DNA of 64,000 bases. Source: Incurvaria masculella (taxonomy: Eukaryota; Arthropoda; Insecta; Lepidoptera; Incurvariidae). Location: NCBI GenBank assembly GCA_946894095.1, contig OX335645.2:11679001-11743000 (forward strand), in the 5' to 3' direction. Below, piece by piece: positions 12,201 to 22,088 of this stretch (position 1 is its first letter; every line of letters starts with the position of its first letter). Under the pieces are notes generated by a model. It did no database searches, was not told the DNA's origin, and worked only from the letters and a program-made list of their open reading frames with translations. Position numbers and translations under genes: made by a program.

Positions 12201-13738
12201 TCCTACGCCCATTACGTTAAAACCATTACTTACCTACTATAGACCTCTTCTATCACGTCGGTTCGTGTTTCCCATCTACTTTAATGAACAGTCCTAAATT
12301 TAAAGGATGGTGCTGGCGCAGCACCTAGGTAGCTCGGGACGCTAATGGTCTGATAACATGGCACTAGAATGTCAGGTTCGGGTGAGATAGGAAATCAGTT
12401 TCCAAAAACACATTTTTAGTTGTATTAGCAAAGTGCGAACGCATGTAATTGTCACAGATAAAATGATAGTAGGGAAAGATTGCTTTGAAATCTTTTGATG
12501 ATTTCGTAAAACAATATTCATACGCATTATTTACTAAAGTGGGACTTACGCGAAAAATTTACATCCAATGGTGGTTACGGGAGAATTGTGGATTGTGACC
12601 ATGATTGGATGTAACTTCCATTCGAAATGTCGTGGTTTGAGAAAGGTATTTTTTACTTTCATGCAAATAGTTCGCGAAAATTTTCTATTTTGATAACGTA
12701 TTATGGTTAATATATGCATACTTCATATTTGTTATTTAAAAAAAAACACAAATCTTATCCCATACTATTGCAAATATTTTTAGTTCCTCGATCGAATCTT
12801 TTCAAAATAGATATCTCATGTTCGGAGAGTCGCAAAATATTAACCTTTTTTTTAAAAAAACTAAATAAATTTACAACATAAATAAGGGACGCAAAAGCTT
12901 ATGTGATTTTCGATACGGATGTTTTTGTAATCATAAAAGTAGGCCCTTTTGTCATAAACGTTTACAAGGCTCTATCGTAAAATTTTAACTGATTCTAAAA
13001 TTAATATTTAAAGGATCACTTCTGATTAATTATAATTTCTTGAACCTGAAGGGCGAGAACTCATTAATAATTGGACCTGTCAAAAGGAAATTCTACCAGA
13101 ATCAATATAAAGTAGTTACAATTTGAATTTGTAGGTAGCCAGTTGCTCAGAATTATGTGCAATTAAATATAAAAGAAATGATCATGCATTATGGCAGCCA
13201 TTGATGAATATTCGGTATATGGGCGCAGTAAGTAATACTATGAAAACATTAATTTGCACTTAAAAAAAACGATCCAACAGAGATATTACAATACCGATAT
13301 GGAAATGTCTGCCGGCGGGTGACTTTCCTCATGCCTATAACCTGGGAGTCTTCAAGTGTAATTTGTACAAGCTCGACAGCGGTGTCTCGATGAGCGTGGC
13401 TTGCGAGGCGAGATTTTTATCGTGTTAGGATATAACAATCGGAATAGTTATAAATATATGCACGTAAGTAAATTAATAGAATTTTAACCTTAAATTAGGG
13501 TTTAAATACATAAGTATAATTTATAAAATAAGCACGTAAGAATACAAAATATCGCATATTATTACTAATAATATTTTTTTAATGCGGATCCTTTTTACAC
13601 TAAGGCAATTGTTTTACTGAATCATAGGGCTCTCCAAGAATCTTTATTCTGCTCGTCTGATCGTTGGCAGTTCAACTGCAAATCTTATGCTAATGCCGTA
13701 AAATTTTTTTTTATTTTTTTTTAAGTGCACTATTCCGT
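12201..13738. other. No gene recognised
   Basis: AT-rich sequence with several A/T runs. No repeat terminus or coding motif found. Confidence 0.4.
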
Positions 13739-14029
13739 TCAATGATTGTACTCAACCATTCTGTGATTCGGTTTCAAGGCTTCCAGCGGTAGACTTAAGT
13801 ATCGACCTTGCTTCGCCGATGATATTTTAGGCACACAAAACGGATGTCGAGAGGAATTTACGACCATAACAACAACATCAACAGCAGCCACATGAAGTAA
13901 TTTACCAATTAAATTAGCATATTGTGTAGGCAGGCCAGGGAGGAATAGGTATTTACGAGGGTAGTTAGACCTCGTTCGTACCGAGAGACGAGTGAAAAAG
14001 TTATGTACCGAGATGACACATTCGGCCAC
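13739..14029 (-). other. Unidentified 96-codon open frame
   Basis: An open minus-strand frame with moderate GC compared with its surroundings. The predicted product has no motif I recognise and no transmembrane or coiled-coil pattern beyond a short hydrophobic run (VAAVDVVVMVV). There is no splice-site or start context that supports it. It may be a conserved non-coding block, an unknown repeat or chance. Confidence 0.15.
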
Positions 14030-14049
14030 GTTGCATCTATATACACTAT

Positions 14050-14934
14050 GATCAATCAGTTCCGGGAATTTGTAGTTTGAATTTAAAACGCTTTACCGAT
14101 TCGAATTTTTTTTTCTCAGGTTGGTACACTCCTGCCAAATGTCGTTAGTAATTGTTTGGCGTCTGTTTATCTCAATCAAGTTTTTGAAGTTCGTCGCATT
14201 TCAAAATGGAAAAAAATATTGAACAAAGAATTTGTTTGAAGTTTTTTGTTTCCAACGAAATCTCTTGTGCTGATGCATTCAAAATGCTACAAAAAGCCTA
14301 CGGGGACTCTGCTCTCTCAAAAACAAGAGTATATGAGTGGTATTCGTCGATCAAAAATGGTCTCAAAGAAGTTGACGATGCACCTCGTCATGGACGCCCT
14401 TCAACATCAACTACCGATGATAACGTCGAAAAAGTTCAAGAAATCGTACTTGAAAATCGTCAAACAGTCAATAATGAGTACTACCTGGCCGTAATTAAGC
14501 GTTTGAGAGATGCTGTGCGTAGAAAAAGACCGGAATTGTCGCAAAACAACTCATGGATCTTGCACCATGACAATGCTCCGTCTCACAAAGCGCTTATCGT
14601 GTCCGATTATTTGACCAAACATACTGTAAATACAATCCTACAGGCCCCGTATTCTCCGGATATGGCACCATGTGACTTTTTCCTGTTCTCAAAACTTAAA
14701 TTACCCCTTCGTGGAAAAAGATTTTCGAGCATCGATGAAATAAAAGAAAATGCGACGAAGGCATTGAAAGCCATTCCTCCACCGGACTATCAAAAGTGTA
14801 TAGAAGAATGGGTTAAGCGTTGGCTTATGTGCATCGCTTCAGACGGTTGTTATTTTGAAGGTGATAAAATAAATGTATCCGAAAATTAACACAATTTTTT
14901 TTAAATTTTTTCTTTAAATAGCTTTTTTGACTAT
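14050..14934 (+). mobile_element. Mariner element with internal deletion
   Basis: About 885 bp, against about 1.3 kb for an intact mariner. The left terminus GATCAATCAGTTCCGGGAAT and the right terminus (reverse complement ATAGTCAAAAAAGCTATTTA) are imperfect relatives of the clear TIRs of the second mariner at 54377-56000. The loss is one deletion in the middle of the transposase gene. It contains the open frame 14206-14889. Confidence 0.75.
14206..14889 (+). CDS. Mariner transposase, internally deleted but open
   Basis: Mariner transposases cut and paste the element at TA sites using an Asp triad (D,D34D). This 227-residue frame starts MEKNIEQR and keeps the N-terminal DNA-binding part: HTH, then 'TRVYEWYSSIKNG' and 'DDAPRHGRPSTST'. 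It jumps at about residue 91-92 from ENRQTVNN to EYYLAVIKRL. Intact family members are about 345 residues, so about 118 are missing, including the first catalytic Asp (the TGDE motif). The second and third Asp remain at D122 (HHDNAPSHKA) and D157 (SPDMAPCDFF), exactly 34 residues apart. The C-terminus (YFEGDKIN) is intact. The deletion is in frame and there are no internal stops. It cannot be catalytic, but DNA binding and dimerisation could persist. Expression is unknown. Confidence 0.85.
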   Translation: MEKNIEQRICLKFFVSNEISCADAFKMLQKAYGDSALSKTRVYEWYSSIKNGLKEVDDAPRHGRPSTSTTDDNVEKVQEIVLENRQTVNNEYYLAVIKRLRDAVRRKRPELSQNNSWILHHDNAPSHKALIVSDYLTKHTVNTILQAPYSPDMAPCDFFLFSKLKLPLRGKRFSSIDEIKENATKALKAIPPPDYQKCIEEWVKRWLMCIASDGCYFEGDKINVSEN

Positions 14935-15361
14935 AATAAAAATTTAATGTATGTATAAGTTATTGCATGCATATCAAATTGTTCAATAATAAATAAATGT
15001 ATTAATAATTAATTGTGACAATGTATACATATAAAGGGATTGTCCTGGGTGAATTCGTAACTGTTTTAAATAGTAATAGGTTACTAATGATAGGTATGTT
15101 TAGTATGAATATTATGCAATAATATGGTACCGTTTAAGTACTTGTAACGTTTTTACCGACACGTAAGTTTTAGTTGCAAATACAATTATAACTTAAGTTA
15201 GGTTAACTGGACATTATTAGCTTAAAATATAGATTTATAAAAAATTGGTCTGATGAATATCTAGTTTTACTCAGAGCATTTAAATTTCAACCTACGCAAG
15301 TAGAGAGATGTAGGATGGAGGAAGAGCCATTTTAGACCGGGATAGATACGGTTTGAGAAGC
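14935..15361. other. No gene recognised
   Basis: Very AT-rich spacer between the mariner and the large inverted repeat. Confidence 0.4.
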
Positions 15362-16162
15362 ACATTAAATCCGAAATGAATTTTTTTTTCTCAGAAATAT
15401 ATAATTTCATGTTCATATGCTTACATTAAGTTTGCAACATTTAGCGGGCCCGGAAGATAGAAAAAAAATTAAAATGTATAAAAAATGTATATCTCCTAAA
15501 CAAATATTTAGAAACGGTATTAAAAAAATGTATATGTTAAGTCTTTTAAGGAGTAATGTAACTGTGAATTTGCAACAATTTTGTAATTACGGAAATGTAT
15601 TTAAAAAAATGTTTTTACTAAAAAAAATCTATGCCGCGAACCTAACTTGCTATTGCTAAATTTCTTTCTAGAATATGTAAAAGAAAATTAAATTCTTTAA
15701 AAACTATACAACGAACGATTTTATACGTATTTCGAATGTTTTGTTTAGCTTTTGTGTGAATGTAAATTTTATAAATGAAAAAAAATGAGCTTCTAATATT
15801 TGCAACATTTTACAAATTTCACAGAATATAGAGTTTGCGGTCAGTTTCCAATTTCAGATAATAAAATAGAATTTTCTTTATTTACTTTGCAGATATTATG
15901 AAAATAGTACAAAAAACATATTTACAGTTCCGTAAATAAGAAATTGTTGCAAATTCACAGTAATATTACACCTAAAATTAGCTAACATATAACATTTTTA
16001 AATAACATTTCTAAATATTTGTTTAGGAGATATCATTTTTTAAACATATTTCATATTTTATTTCTATCTTCCGGACACCCCAAAATGTTGCAAACTTAAT
16101 GTACACACGTCCACATGAAATACTACGTTTATGAGAAAAAAAAATGCATTTCGGATTTAATG
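15362..16162. repeat. Large inverted repeat, arms about 260 bp
   Basis: The left arm (about 15362-15620) and right arm (about 15895-16162) are reverse complements with scattered mismatches. Anchors are ACATTAAATCCGAAATG at the left outer end and its complement at 16146-16162, GTTTGCAACATTT near 15430, and CTCCTAAACAAATATTTAGA near 15495. The spacer is about 275 bp. The AT-rich arms give false frames (15417-15659 and 16023-16235). It could be a foldback transposon or a head-to-head duplication. No target duplication was resolved. Confidence 0.7.
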
Positions 16163-17247
16163 TTTTTCTAAGTGCTGATTTAAGGCTAAAGTTACTGGAG
16201 TATTTAGGTTTTTCTACCCCCTCGTGCAAGCTCATACCTCGGCAACCCTTCGACCGATTTTAATCATATATAAACTAAAAATAGTTTTTTGATCTCATTT
16301 AAATGCCGGCCAACTTTCATGACGTTCCGATCAGTTATGTTAATCGAGTTATCGTCGGGAAAACTTGTAGGCATGTATACAGTTGTCCATAAAAGTACCG
16401 GACTGGGCAAGTGACTCGGGGATCTTCGCTCGCTCGTTCAAAAAAAAAAACGGTTAAAGAGTATCTGTGCCGAGATAAATATAAGTGAAGTAATACATTA
16501 TGTAAGACTTTTCTCATTTTGTTAAAAATCTATGTTGTTTTTATTCCTCGTCCACAATTGATTTACTCTTATTCAAATGGTCTAATATATTTTTTTCTTT
16601 CTTGCGAAGAGATAAAATTTATTTAAATTATAACACGATATTCTGCTGCTGAATACAGGTGTGTTGAGCTACATTTTTAAATATTTGATTATTGATGGTA
16701 CGGTCAATTTTGCAAATACTTTTAAATATAAATTAGTATAAACTTTAGTTTAGTAACAATTAATATCAACAATTACCTGTAGTTTGAAAGGTGCAATAAA
16801 ACAGGCTTCTTAAACTGTGCAGTTAACATTTTTATCTAAATTAATTCATGCCTACTTTAAGTGTTTTTTATGTTATGATATTTTTGTGATATGATTATCG
16901 AATTATCAAAAATATACTAACTAAATTGACAATAACATAGAGATATTGATTTTATTTTCCTGAAAGAACACAACCAGTACAACAATAATAGGCACTCAGA
17001 AAATCGGGCGAGACGCAAGTCGATGATATGGAAAACGTTTCTAGATGTGAAAGTGAATTTTATAAACGACACAAAAGGTTCAATGAATAAATATAAATAA
17101 ATGTTACAAAAAAGAACTCTTAGAAATCTACTCTTCGGTGATCGAATCAAGCTCGGTACATTTTTGCTTTACTATTTAATGTATAGTAACCAGATGAATA
17201 AAATGGTGTTTTTATCGATAAAAAGTTAGTACACAGACACACATACA
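16163..17247. other. No gene recognised
   Basis: AT-rich, with an A run at 16440-16450. A minus-strand frame at 16917-17150 shows no motif. Confidence 0.4.
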
Positions 17248-17458
17248 TCAATACTAATATTATAAATGCGAAAGTAACTCTGTCTGTTGCGTTTAACACC
17301 TATAACGGTGAACCAATTTTGATACATTTCGGTATAAATATGGTCTGAAACTTGGAGAAGGAAATAGGCCATTTTTTGTGGCGAAACACCCAGGAATTAA
17401 ATCGACCCAATATCGATACAAATCGATATTGGCCCGAGCGGAGCCAAGTACCGTAGAT
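17248..17458 (+). mobile_element. Short Helitron-like element
   Basis: It starts TCAATACTAATATTATAAAT and ends near the mutated terminus 'ggagccaagtaccgtagat', which corresponds to 'ggagccgggtaccgcagctag' in intact copies. At about 210 bp it is much shorter than its neighbours. It contains a perfect hairpin AATATCGAT-acaa-ATCGATATT at 17409-17430, just before the 3' end. It has no coding capacity. Confidence 0.65.
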
Positions 17459-17460
17459 AA

Positions 17461-18475
17461 TCTATACTAATAATAAATCTGTTCATGGAGTAAGTTGCTT
17501 TGTTTTCTAAGATACTTCATTTATAGACTTTATGTATGATACTAATACTAAATTGAAGATTTTTAGAAATCAGTTCTGTATGTATGTATGTATGTATGTA
17601 TGTTCCTCCATAACTCTTAAACCGATTATCCGAATTAGATGGAACTTAGTACACGTACATTTAACCACCCAGGAATCAGGATAGGCTTAATAAAATTCAG
17701 TACCGCTTACGCTAATATGTGGCTGTCATAAAAACTGCAATTCTCTGCACGGCTCGGCGGGAGGGAGGTGGCTGGAGGGGGGGGGGGGGCGGCGACGGCG
17801 CTTACTTTTACTTATTGTACCGAATTACGGCTTGGTATTTCCCGCAACTTTAAGACTACTTGCATCACGCTAAATCGCCGAAGGTGCGACCAATGGAATA
17901 AAATACTTATTACTTGAGAACCAATTACTCGATTTAAATGCGGATTGTATCTACGTCTAGCCTGATTCTACTCAAAACTTATAGGCTACATAATATAACA
18001 CTTCATTACCAGAGGGGTGAGTAGTGAGTGATAAATTATTATAACTTGCGAACCACTTACCCGATTTATATGCGTATTTTATCAACGTATAGCATCTCTG
18101 GGAGCAGTGAGTTTCGGATGGGTTACCGTTTTAGATTAAGGCTGGCTGTTGGTTGGAGTTCACGTAAAACTTACCTACGTTACACGTTACTTACTAGGTA
18201 GGCAATGTTACAGTGCAAGTGCAAAAAGGTTCTGGCGGCAAATGCTTTTTTTTTTTAATAGCCACCAAATGTCAACGAAGCTCTTAATGTGAATTATTGG
18301 ATATTTCTCATTAAATCATGCTATTTCGGCTCAAACGATCTTGATTAAATTTTGTAGATGGATACATTGTCCTGGACCAGTTTGACCCTATTTTGGACCA
18401 GTCATGTGGGCTACTTTTTATCCATGAAATAATTTAGCCGACACTAACCCGAGTGGAGCCGGGTACCGCAGCTAG
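17461..18475 (+). mobile_element. Helitron, non-autonomous, full length
   Basis: It begins TCTATACTAATAATAAATCT after an A and ends GGGTACCGCAGCTAG before a T, the A^T insertion with 5' TC and 3' CTAG typical of Helitrons. A short subterminal stem (ACCCG ... CGGGT) precedes the CTAG. The interior includes a TATG microsatellite (17577-17602) and a G run at 17779-17790. The closest relative in the window is 41387-42309. No Rep/helicase is encoded, so it depends on a partner element. Confidence 0.8.
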
Positions 18476-18670
18476 TAGGTAATAAAACCGTCATGAAATG
18501 AACAGGCCAATAATTACAGTGATAGTATGATGATGAAGATAAACTTATATGATGTCCACAGTAAAATGGTGCCAGAAATAAAAAACAAATCAAAACGATT
18601 ATTAAAAAATAAATTAGTTACCACATTCTCAACAATAAGATGTACGGGGTTAATTCAAAGTTCGCCCCGT

Positions 18671-18924
18671 TGCACCACTTTATTTCTGTTTCTGAGTATG
18701 ATAAGTGCATTTCGTCACTAATGCGAGCGGCTCCATGATTCGGAATCCATGTAAAACTGTAGGTCCCCTAATAAGGTAATAAGCCCATCCGGCTTGGTAC
18801 CATCGCATTGTTTTCTATCCAGTTCAATGTAGCGTGCTTATAAAAGGAAGGTCCTGGCATGGCAACTAATTCCTTCGGGAATGCGGTGTGTTGAGCTAAT
18901 ATCATGAGTGGGTGTGGTTATTAG
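18671..18924 (+). mobile_element. tRNA-derived SINE, 5' truncated
   Basis: It matches the body of the full SINE at 49381-49780: 'gataagtgcatttcgtcac', 'aaaactgtaggtccc', 'ttggtaccatcgcattg', 'aaggtcctggcatggca' and 'taattccttcgggaatg'. The tRNA head with A and B boxes is missing. Confidence 0.75.
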
Positions 18925-19575
18925 CAAAATATGCATAGGATTATATTTGATTCGTTAATCAATTAAATTAAAATAGTTCATATAATAACCACGATGTTTC
19001 ATAATTAAAGATCGCATCCGAAAGGGGCAGATGGTGTGCGATGAACTGAAATGTGGGGTATGTTATTACGTATATAGTGTTGCACGCAAAGTTTTATGAA
19101 ATCGTGCTACGTGATCATGAGATATATTAAATGATGATAAAAATAGATGGGCAGTTGTTCGTGTAGTTATCGGAGACCTAAAATATCGCTAGAGGATACA
19201 GCTCTACCTTGTTTTCACTTGCAATAATTTCTAATATAGATATTTAGAAACCGTTTTTAGTATTTGTCGAAATTAATTAATTAAGAACATGAAATTAACT
19301 CAAACATATGTTTTAACATTTATTTAATAGCTCTTAATCCCGACATATTTTAGCACGCAATTAATACTCAGATATATTTTTTTTCTCCGAAATAAGAATT
19401 TGTATTCTGTCTATTTTTTTTTCCTCCGAAATAAGAATTTGTATTCTGTTTCCGGATTTCCCGAAATTAGACCCTGGGCTAAAATGCCGTTCGAAATTCA
19501 TTTATTTTTAGCAGCACATCATATGCGCACTCACACGACATTATGCCACACGACATCACACGCTAGGTACACTAT
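18925..19575. other. No gene recognised; about 38-bp duplication at 19381-19450
   Basis: AT-rich spacer. 'ctccgaaataagaatttgta' followed by ttctgt occurs twice, at 19385 and 19423. The frame at 19400-19606 overlaps this and is not supported. Confidence 0.45.
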
Positions 19576-19743
19576 GGCTGAGATAAACAGTCGTAACAGA
19601 AACTAAGACTAACGAAAAGTGGTACTTTGTGACGTCACTTTGACACATTTTGTACGGACGAAATCTCAAAGTAACGCATATTGACGTCACAAAGTACTAC
19701 TTTTCGTTAGTCTTAGTTTTGGTTGCGACTATTTATGTCAGCC
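19576..19743. mobile_element. Palindromic MITE with CRE-like sites, copy 1
   Basis: Near-perfect inverted arms of about 62 bp start GGCTGAGATAAACAGTCGTA on the left and GGCTGACATAAATAGTCGCA on the right (reverse complement). Each arm ends in TGACGTCA or a close variant. A second copy lies at 38908-39105 with its centre inverted. It is non-coding. The superfamily is unclear because no target duplication was resolved. Confidence 0.7.
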
Positions 19744-19769
19744 TATGCCTGTCTTCTATGGGCATAAAA

Positions 19770-20260
19770 AGGCCAGGCGAGAACTGGCAACACCTAACAT
19801 CCCCGGGCGGAAATGAGCGAGCGGGCATTAATCACTCACTTCAGAAGACCCGAGGCGGCAAGAGCGCACGAAAACGTTGAGTTTTAAACCGATCCGAATC
19901 TTAATTGCGAAGCGCATCCGACCCCCTAACGCCGCCGTCTCGTGGCTCGAAAAGATCGCGTGTTCATTTTCGTGGACGGATTCAGCGGCGAGTGCACATG
20001 CCAAACAAAAAAAGGGGCGAGGGAAATCGACCGCCATCTTGCCTGCAAGCTGCTCAAGGGCAGCTCTTCGTTACTGCGCAATAAGGGTCCGCGGAAAGCA
20101 TCCGACCGTCCGCGACACATACCGCCGACTCACCTCACATGAAAAAAATACGTTTTCACATATTCATTGTTCACGATGGCAGATAAAGACTCCAGAAACA
20201 TGCATTATTAAACACGCACGTGAAGGCAGAACCGAGGGCAGAACCACCAGTGAGCTTAAT
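19770..20260. promoter_or_regulatory. CpG-rich patch with a YY1/Pho-like motif
   Basis: High GC and CpG compared with the AT-rich flanks. It is open in five overlapping frames on both strands, the longest at 19877-20266 plus with 129 codons, which fits composition rather than coding. CCGCCATCTTGC at 20031-20042 contains the core bound by YY1/Pleiohomeotic proteins. It lies about 1.7 kb downstream of the receptor exon in the receptor's direction. An enhancer, alternative promoter or unknown repeat are all possible. Confidence 0.3.
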
Positions 20261-20748
20261 AAATAATTTCTCAGGTAGAATTTTTTTCTTTTGAATCTCG
20301 AACTTCCCCGGAAGTATTTACGAAAATTCCCCTCTCCGCTTTACATTTACATACTAAAATTGTGAAAGTAAAAAGTAATAGGAATTAATGTATAAGCAAT
20401 AATAAAATATAAGTATATATACTTAATTATTGCATATGCATCATATAGTAATAATCAATTTAACGATTGATAATAACTTAACAATCTCGAATTTATCGCG
20501 AGCGAAGTCGAACTAAAACAACCAGTATAATTTGAATGGAAATAGAATACAAATACCAATTGATTTATTACGAAAATTCCCTTGCAGTGGATCTCCGTGG
20601 TACATACTCACCTATACGCCGCTTTTCCGGAGGGGTAGGCAGAGATGATGGAGCGCCATACGGTAAGATCACAGCACAGACATACATCTTTTCATTCATG
20701 CATACGATATTAATATATCGTAATATAATAATAATATAATAAAAAATA
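20261..20748. other. No gene recognised
   Basis: AT-rich with TA-rich runs near 20400-20430 and 20705-20745. Frames on both strands at 20536-20783 overlap each other and lack motifs. Confidence 0.4.
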
Positions 20749-20806
20749 ATTCTTAGTAAAAGTCTCGTATGTAGCCGTAACATACAAGACTTTTACTAAG
20801 AATTAC
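20749..20806. repeat. Short hairpin at the LINE end
   Basis: AATTCTTAGTAAAAGTC and its reverse complement GACTTTTACTAAGAATT flank a spacer that itself pairs (GTATGT ... ACATAC). It sits exactly where the LINE coding remnant stops on the minus strand. Confidence 0.65.
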
Positions 20807-21725
20807 AACGATTTGGTCGCGGTACGTTCTTCTAGGCCGCCCTAGCACGACACTTACGCTCTGTAAATTTGTTTCGTCATTTTTTCGTCAACCATTCTCA
20901 TTCGTCACTCATTTCTCGATTCTAGTTACAACATCAGTCCAATCGTTTCGAAATTTGTCCGTTAGAGTAACTTAGCAAACTTTCCTAAAGGAACGCATTT
21001 CTACTGTATTTATTCTATATTCGTGCCTCTTTTTCCATACCCAAGTCAAGTCATTAGTGTAGGCACCAGTACACAGTTATGAATCGTCATCCTAACTGTA
21101 GGCGTAATCACCCGACTTTTAATAACGGCATTCGTTGCGCCATTTACTCAATTTCCAGCGCTCACTGTCCTTTCACTGTCCTTATCACACTTCTCATCGC
21201 GAGAAAACATGCTTCCTAGATATACAAACTCGTTCACCTATTCTAATATTTCATTCTTTATACTTACATTACACCCACTGACTGTTTAATTTCGCTCGAA
21301 AACCATCACTTTCGTCTTACTTGCGTTTATTTTCATATAATTAATTGCACGCATCATTCATTCAGTTGAAGCCATTAGGATAGCATCGTCAGCATACAGA
21401 AGGCATCTGATACGTATTTCGTCCATTCGTAATTCCCAATCACTGTCTTTCAACTCAGTCAGACAACTGTCCATGAACACATTGAACAACCAAGGTGACA
21501 TCACACACCCCTGTTTCACAACCATAGAGATGGTGACCCAGTAGGTGAGTGTACCATTTATCCTCACGCAGGCACTGTTTTCCACATGGAGAGACTTCAG
21601 TGCCTGCACAAGGTGGTTGACGCCATACAGAGCCAGAGTCGTCCACAGTTCATCCCTCACCACACGGTCATAGGCTTTTTCTAAGTTCACTAATGCACAG
21701 AAAACTTTCTGGTGTTTCGCAAAGA
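20790..21725 (-). pseudogene. Non-LTR retrotransposon, RT and C-terminal half
   Basis: LINE reverse transcriptases copy element RNA at a nicked chromosomal site. The minus strand reads 'FCALVNLEKAYDRVVRDELW', 'VKQGCVMSPWLFNVFMD', then 'CLLYADDAILMAS', giving RT motifs in the right order with an intact YADD. The usual first catalytic Asp (family VDLEKAYDRV) is Asn here. Stops and frameshifts follow: 'INASKTKVMVFERN' stop, 'VNEFVYLGSMFSRD', 'IHNCVLVPTLM', 'VEMRSFRKVC' and 'GRPRRTYRDQI' lie in different frames down to about 20790. The endonuclease and first RT motifs are missing, so the copy is 5'-truncated and dead. It lies inside or next to the receptor gene. RTE-like clade is my best guess. 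Confidence 0.85.
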
Positions 21726-21943
21726 CTTTTTTGGTGGTAATAGCAGATTATAATATCTCACGATATTTGTTTATATTCCAAGCTCAAATAATTATTTTAT
21801 CAAGAATAAAGTTTAAACTATTCTCCATAATTGATTACTATGGATACAAAGTCAAGCTTATTCAGGCACCTTCGTGAATGCTAGACAAAGCTTACATTTC
21901 GAGAGATTTTGTTATTTTTAAATGACTTTAAATTGAACCTCAC
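21726..21943 (-). other. Start of the intron after the receptor TM1/TM2 exon
   Basis: AT-rich intron sequence. In the receptor's direction it begins with the donor GTGAGG at 21943 and is followed by the LINE remnant. Confidence 0.6.
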
Positions 21944-22088
21944 CTTGGTATTAGGTATATTGATAAATTCTGGAAGACGCAAAACACCCCCACGCAGAGG
22001 TCAGCCACGGCCAAGTTTGCCAAGAAGAAATTGGTGATGGAGCGTAGGCGACGCGACATGGTCACCACCAGGATCACCAGCAGGTTAC
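21944..22088 (-). CDS. Neuropeptide GPCR exon: TM1 end, loop 1, TM2 (trissin-receptor-like?)
   Basis: Internal exon of a rhodopsin-like receptor that binds a secreted peptide at the cell surface. The acceptor is TTGTTGCAG (intron side from 22089), the donor is GTGAGG (21943), and the length is 145 nt. The incoming phase 1 completes a Gly codon with the exon at 38432-38764, and the outgoing phase is 2. It encodes 47 full codons: 'NLLVILVVTMSRRLRSIT' (rest of TM1 and loop 1), 'NFFLANLAVADLCVGVF' (TM2), then CVFQNLSIYLIP. Class A hallmarks are present: the GN motif (N98, position 1.50) and LAVAD (D126, position 2.50). There are no stops or frameshifts. The next exon would begin by completing a Ser or Arg codon, but none was found to the left in the window. 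The acceptor side has been duplicated into the array at 22063-22993. The receptor class is confident; the trissin-receptor identity is from memory of the family. Confidence 0.88.

Noticed and set aside
17577..17602. Independent TATG microsatellite
   Set aside because: It is part of the Helitron; the same run occurs in the 41387 copy and the 33358 fragment.
19877..20266. 129-codon gene in the CpG-rich patch
   Set aside because: Five overlapping frames on both strands are open, which fits high GC with few stops. No domain is visible.
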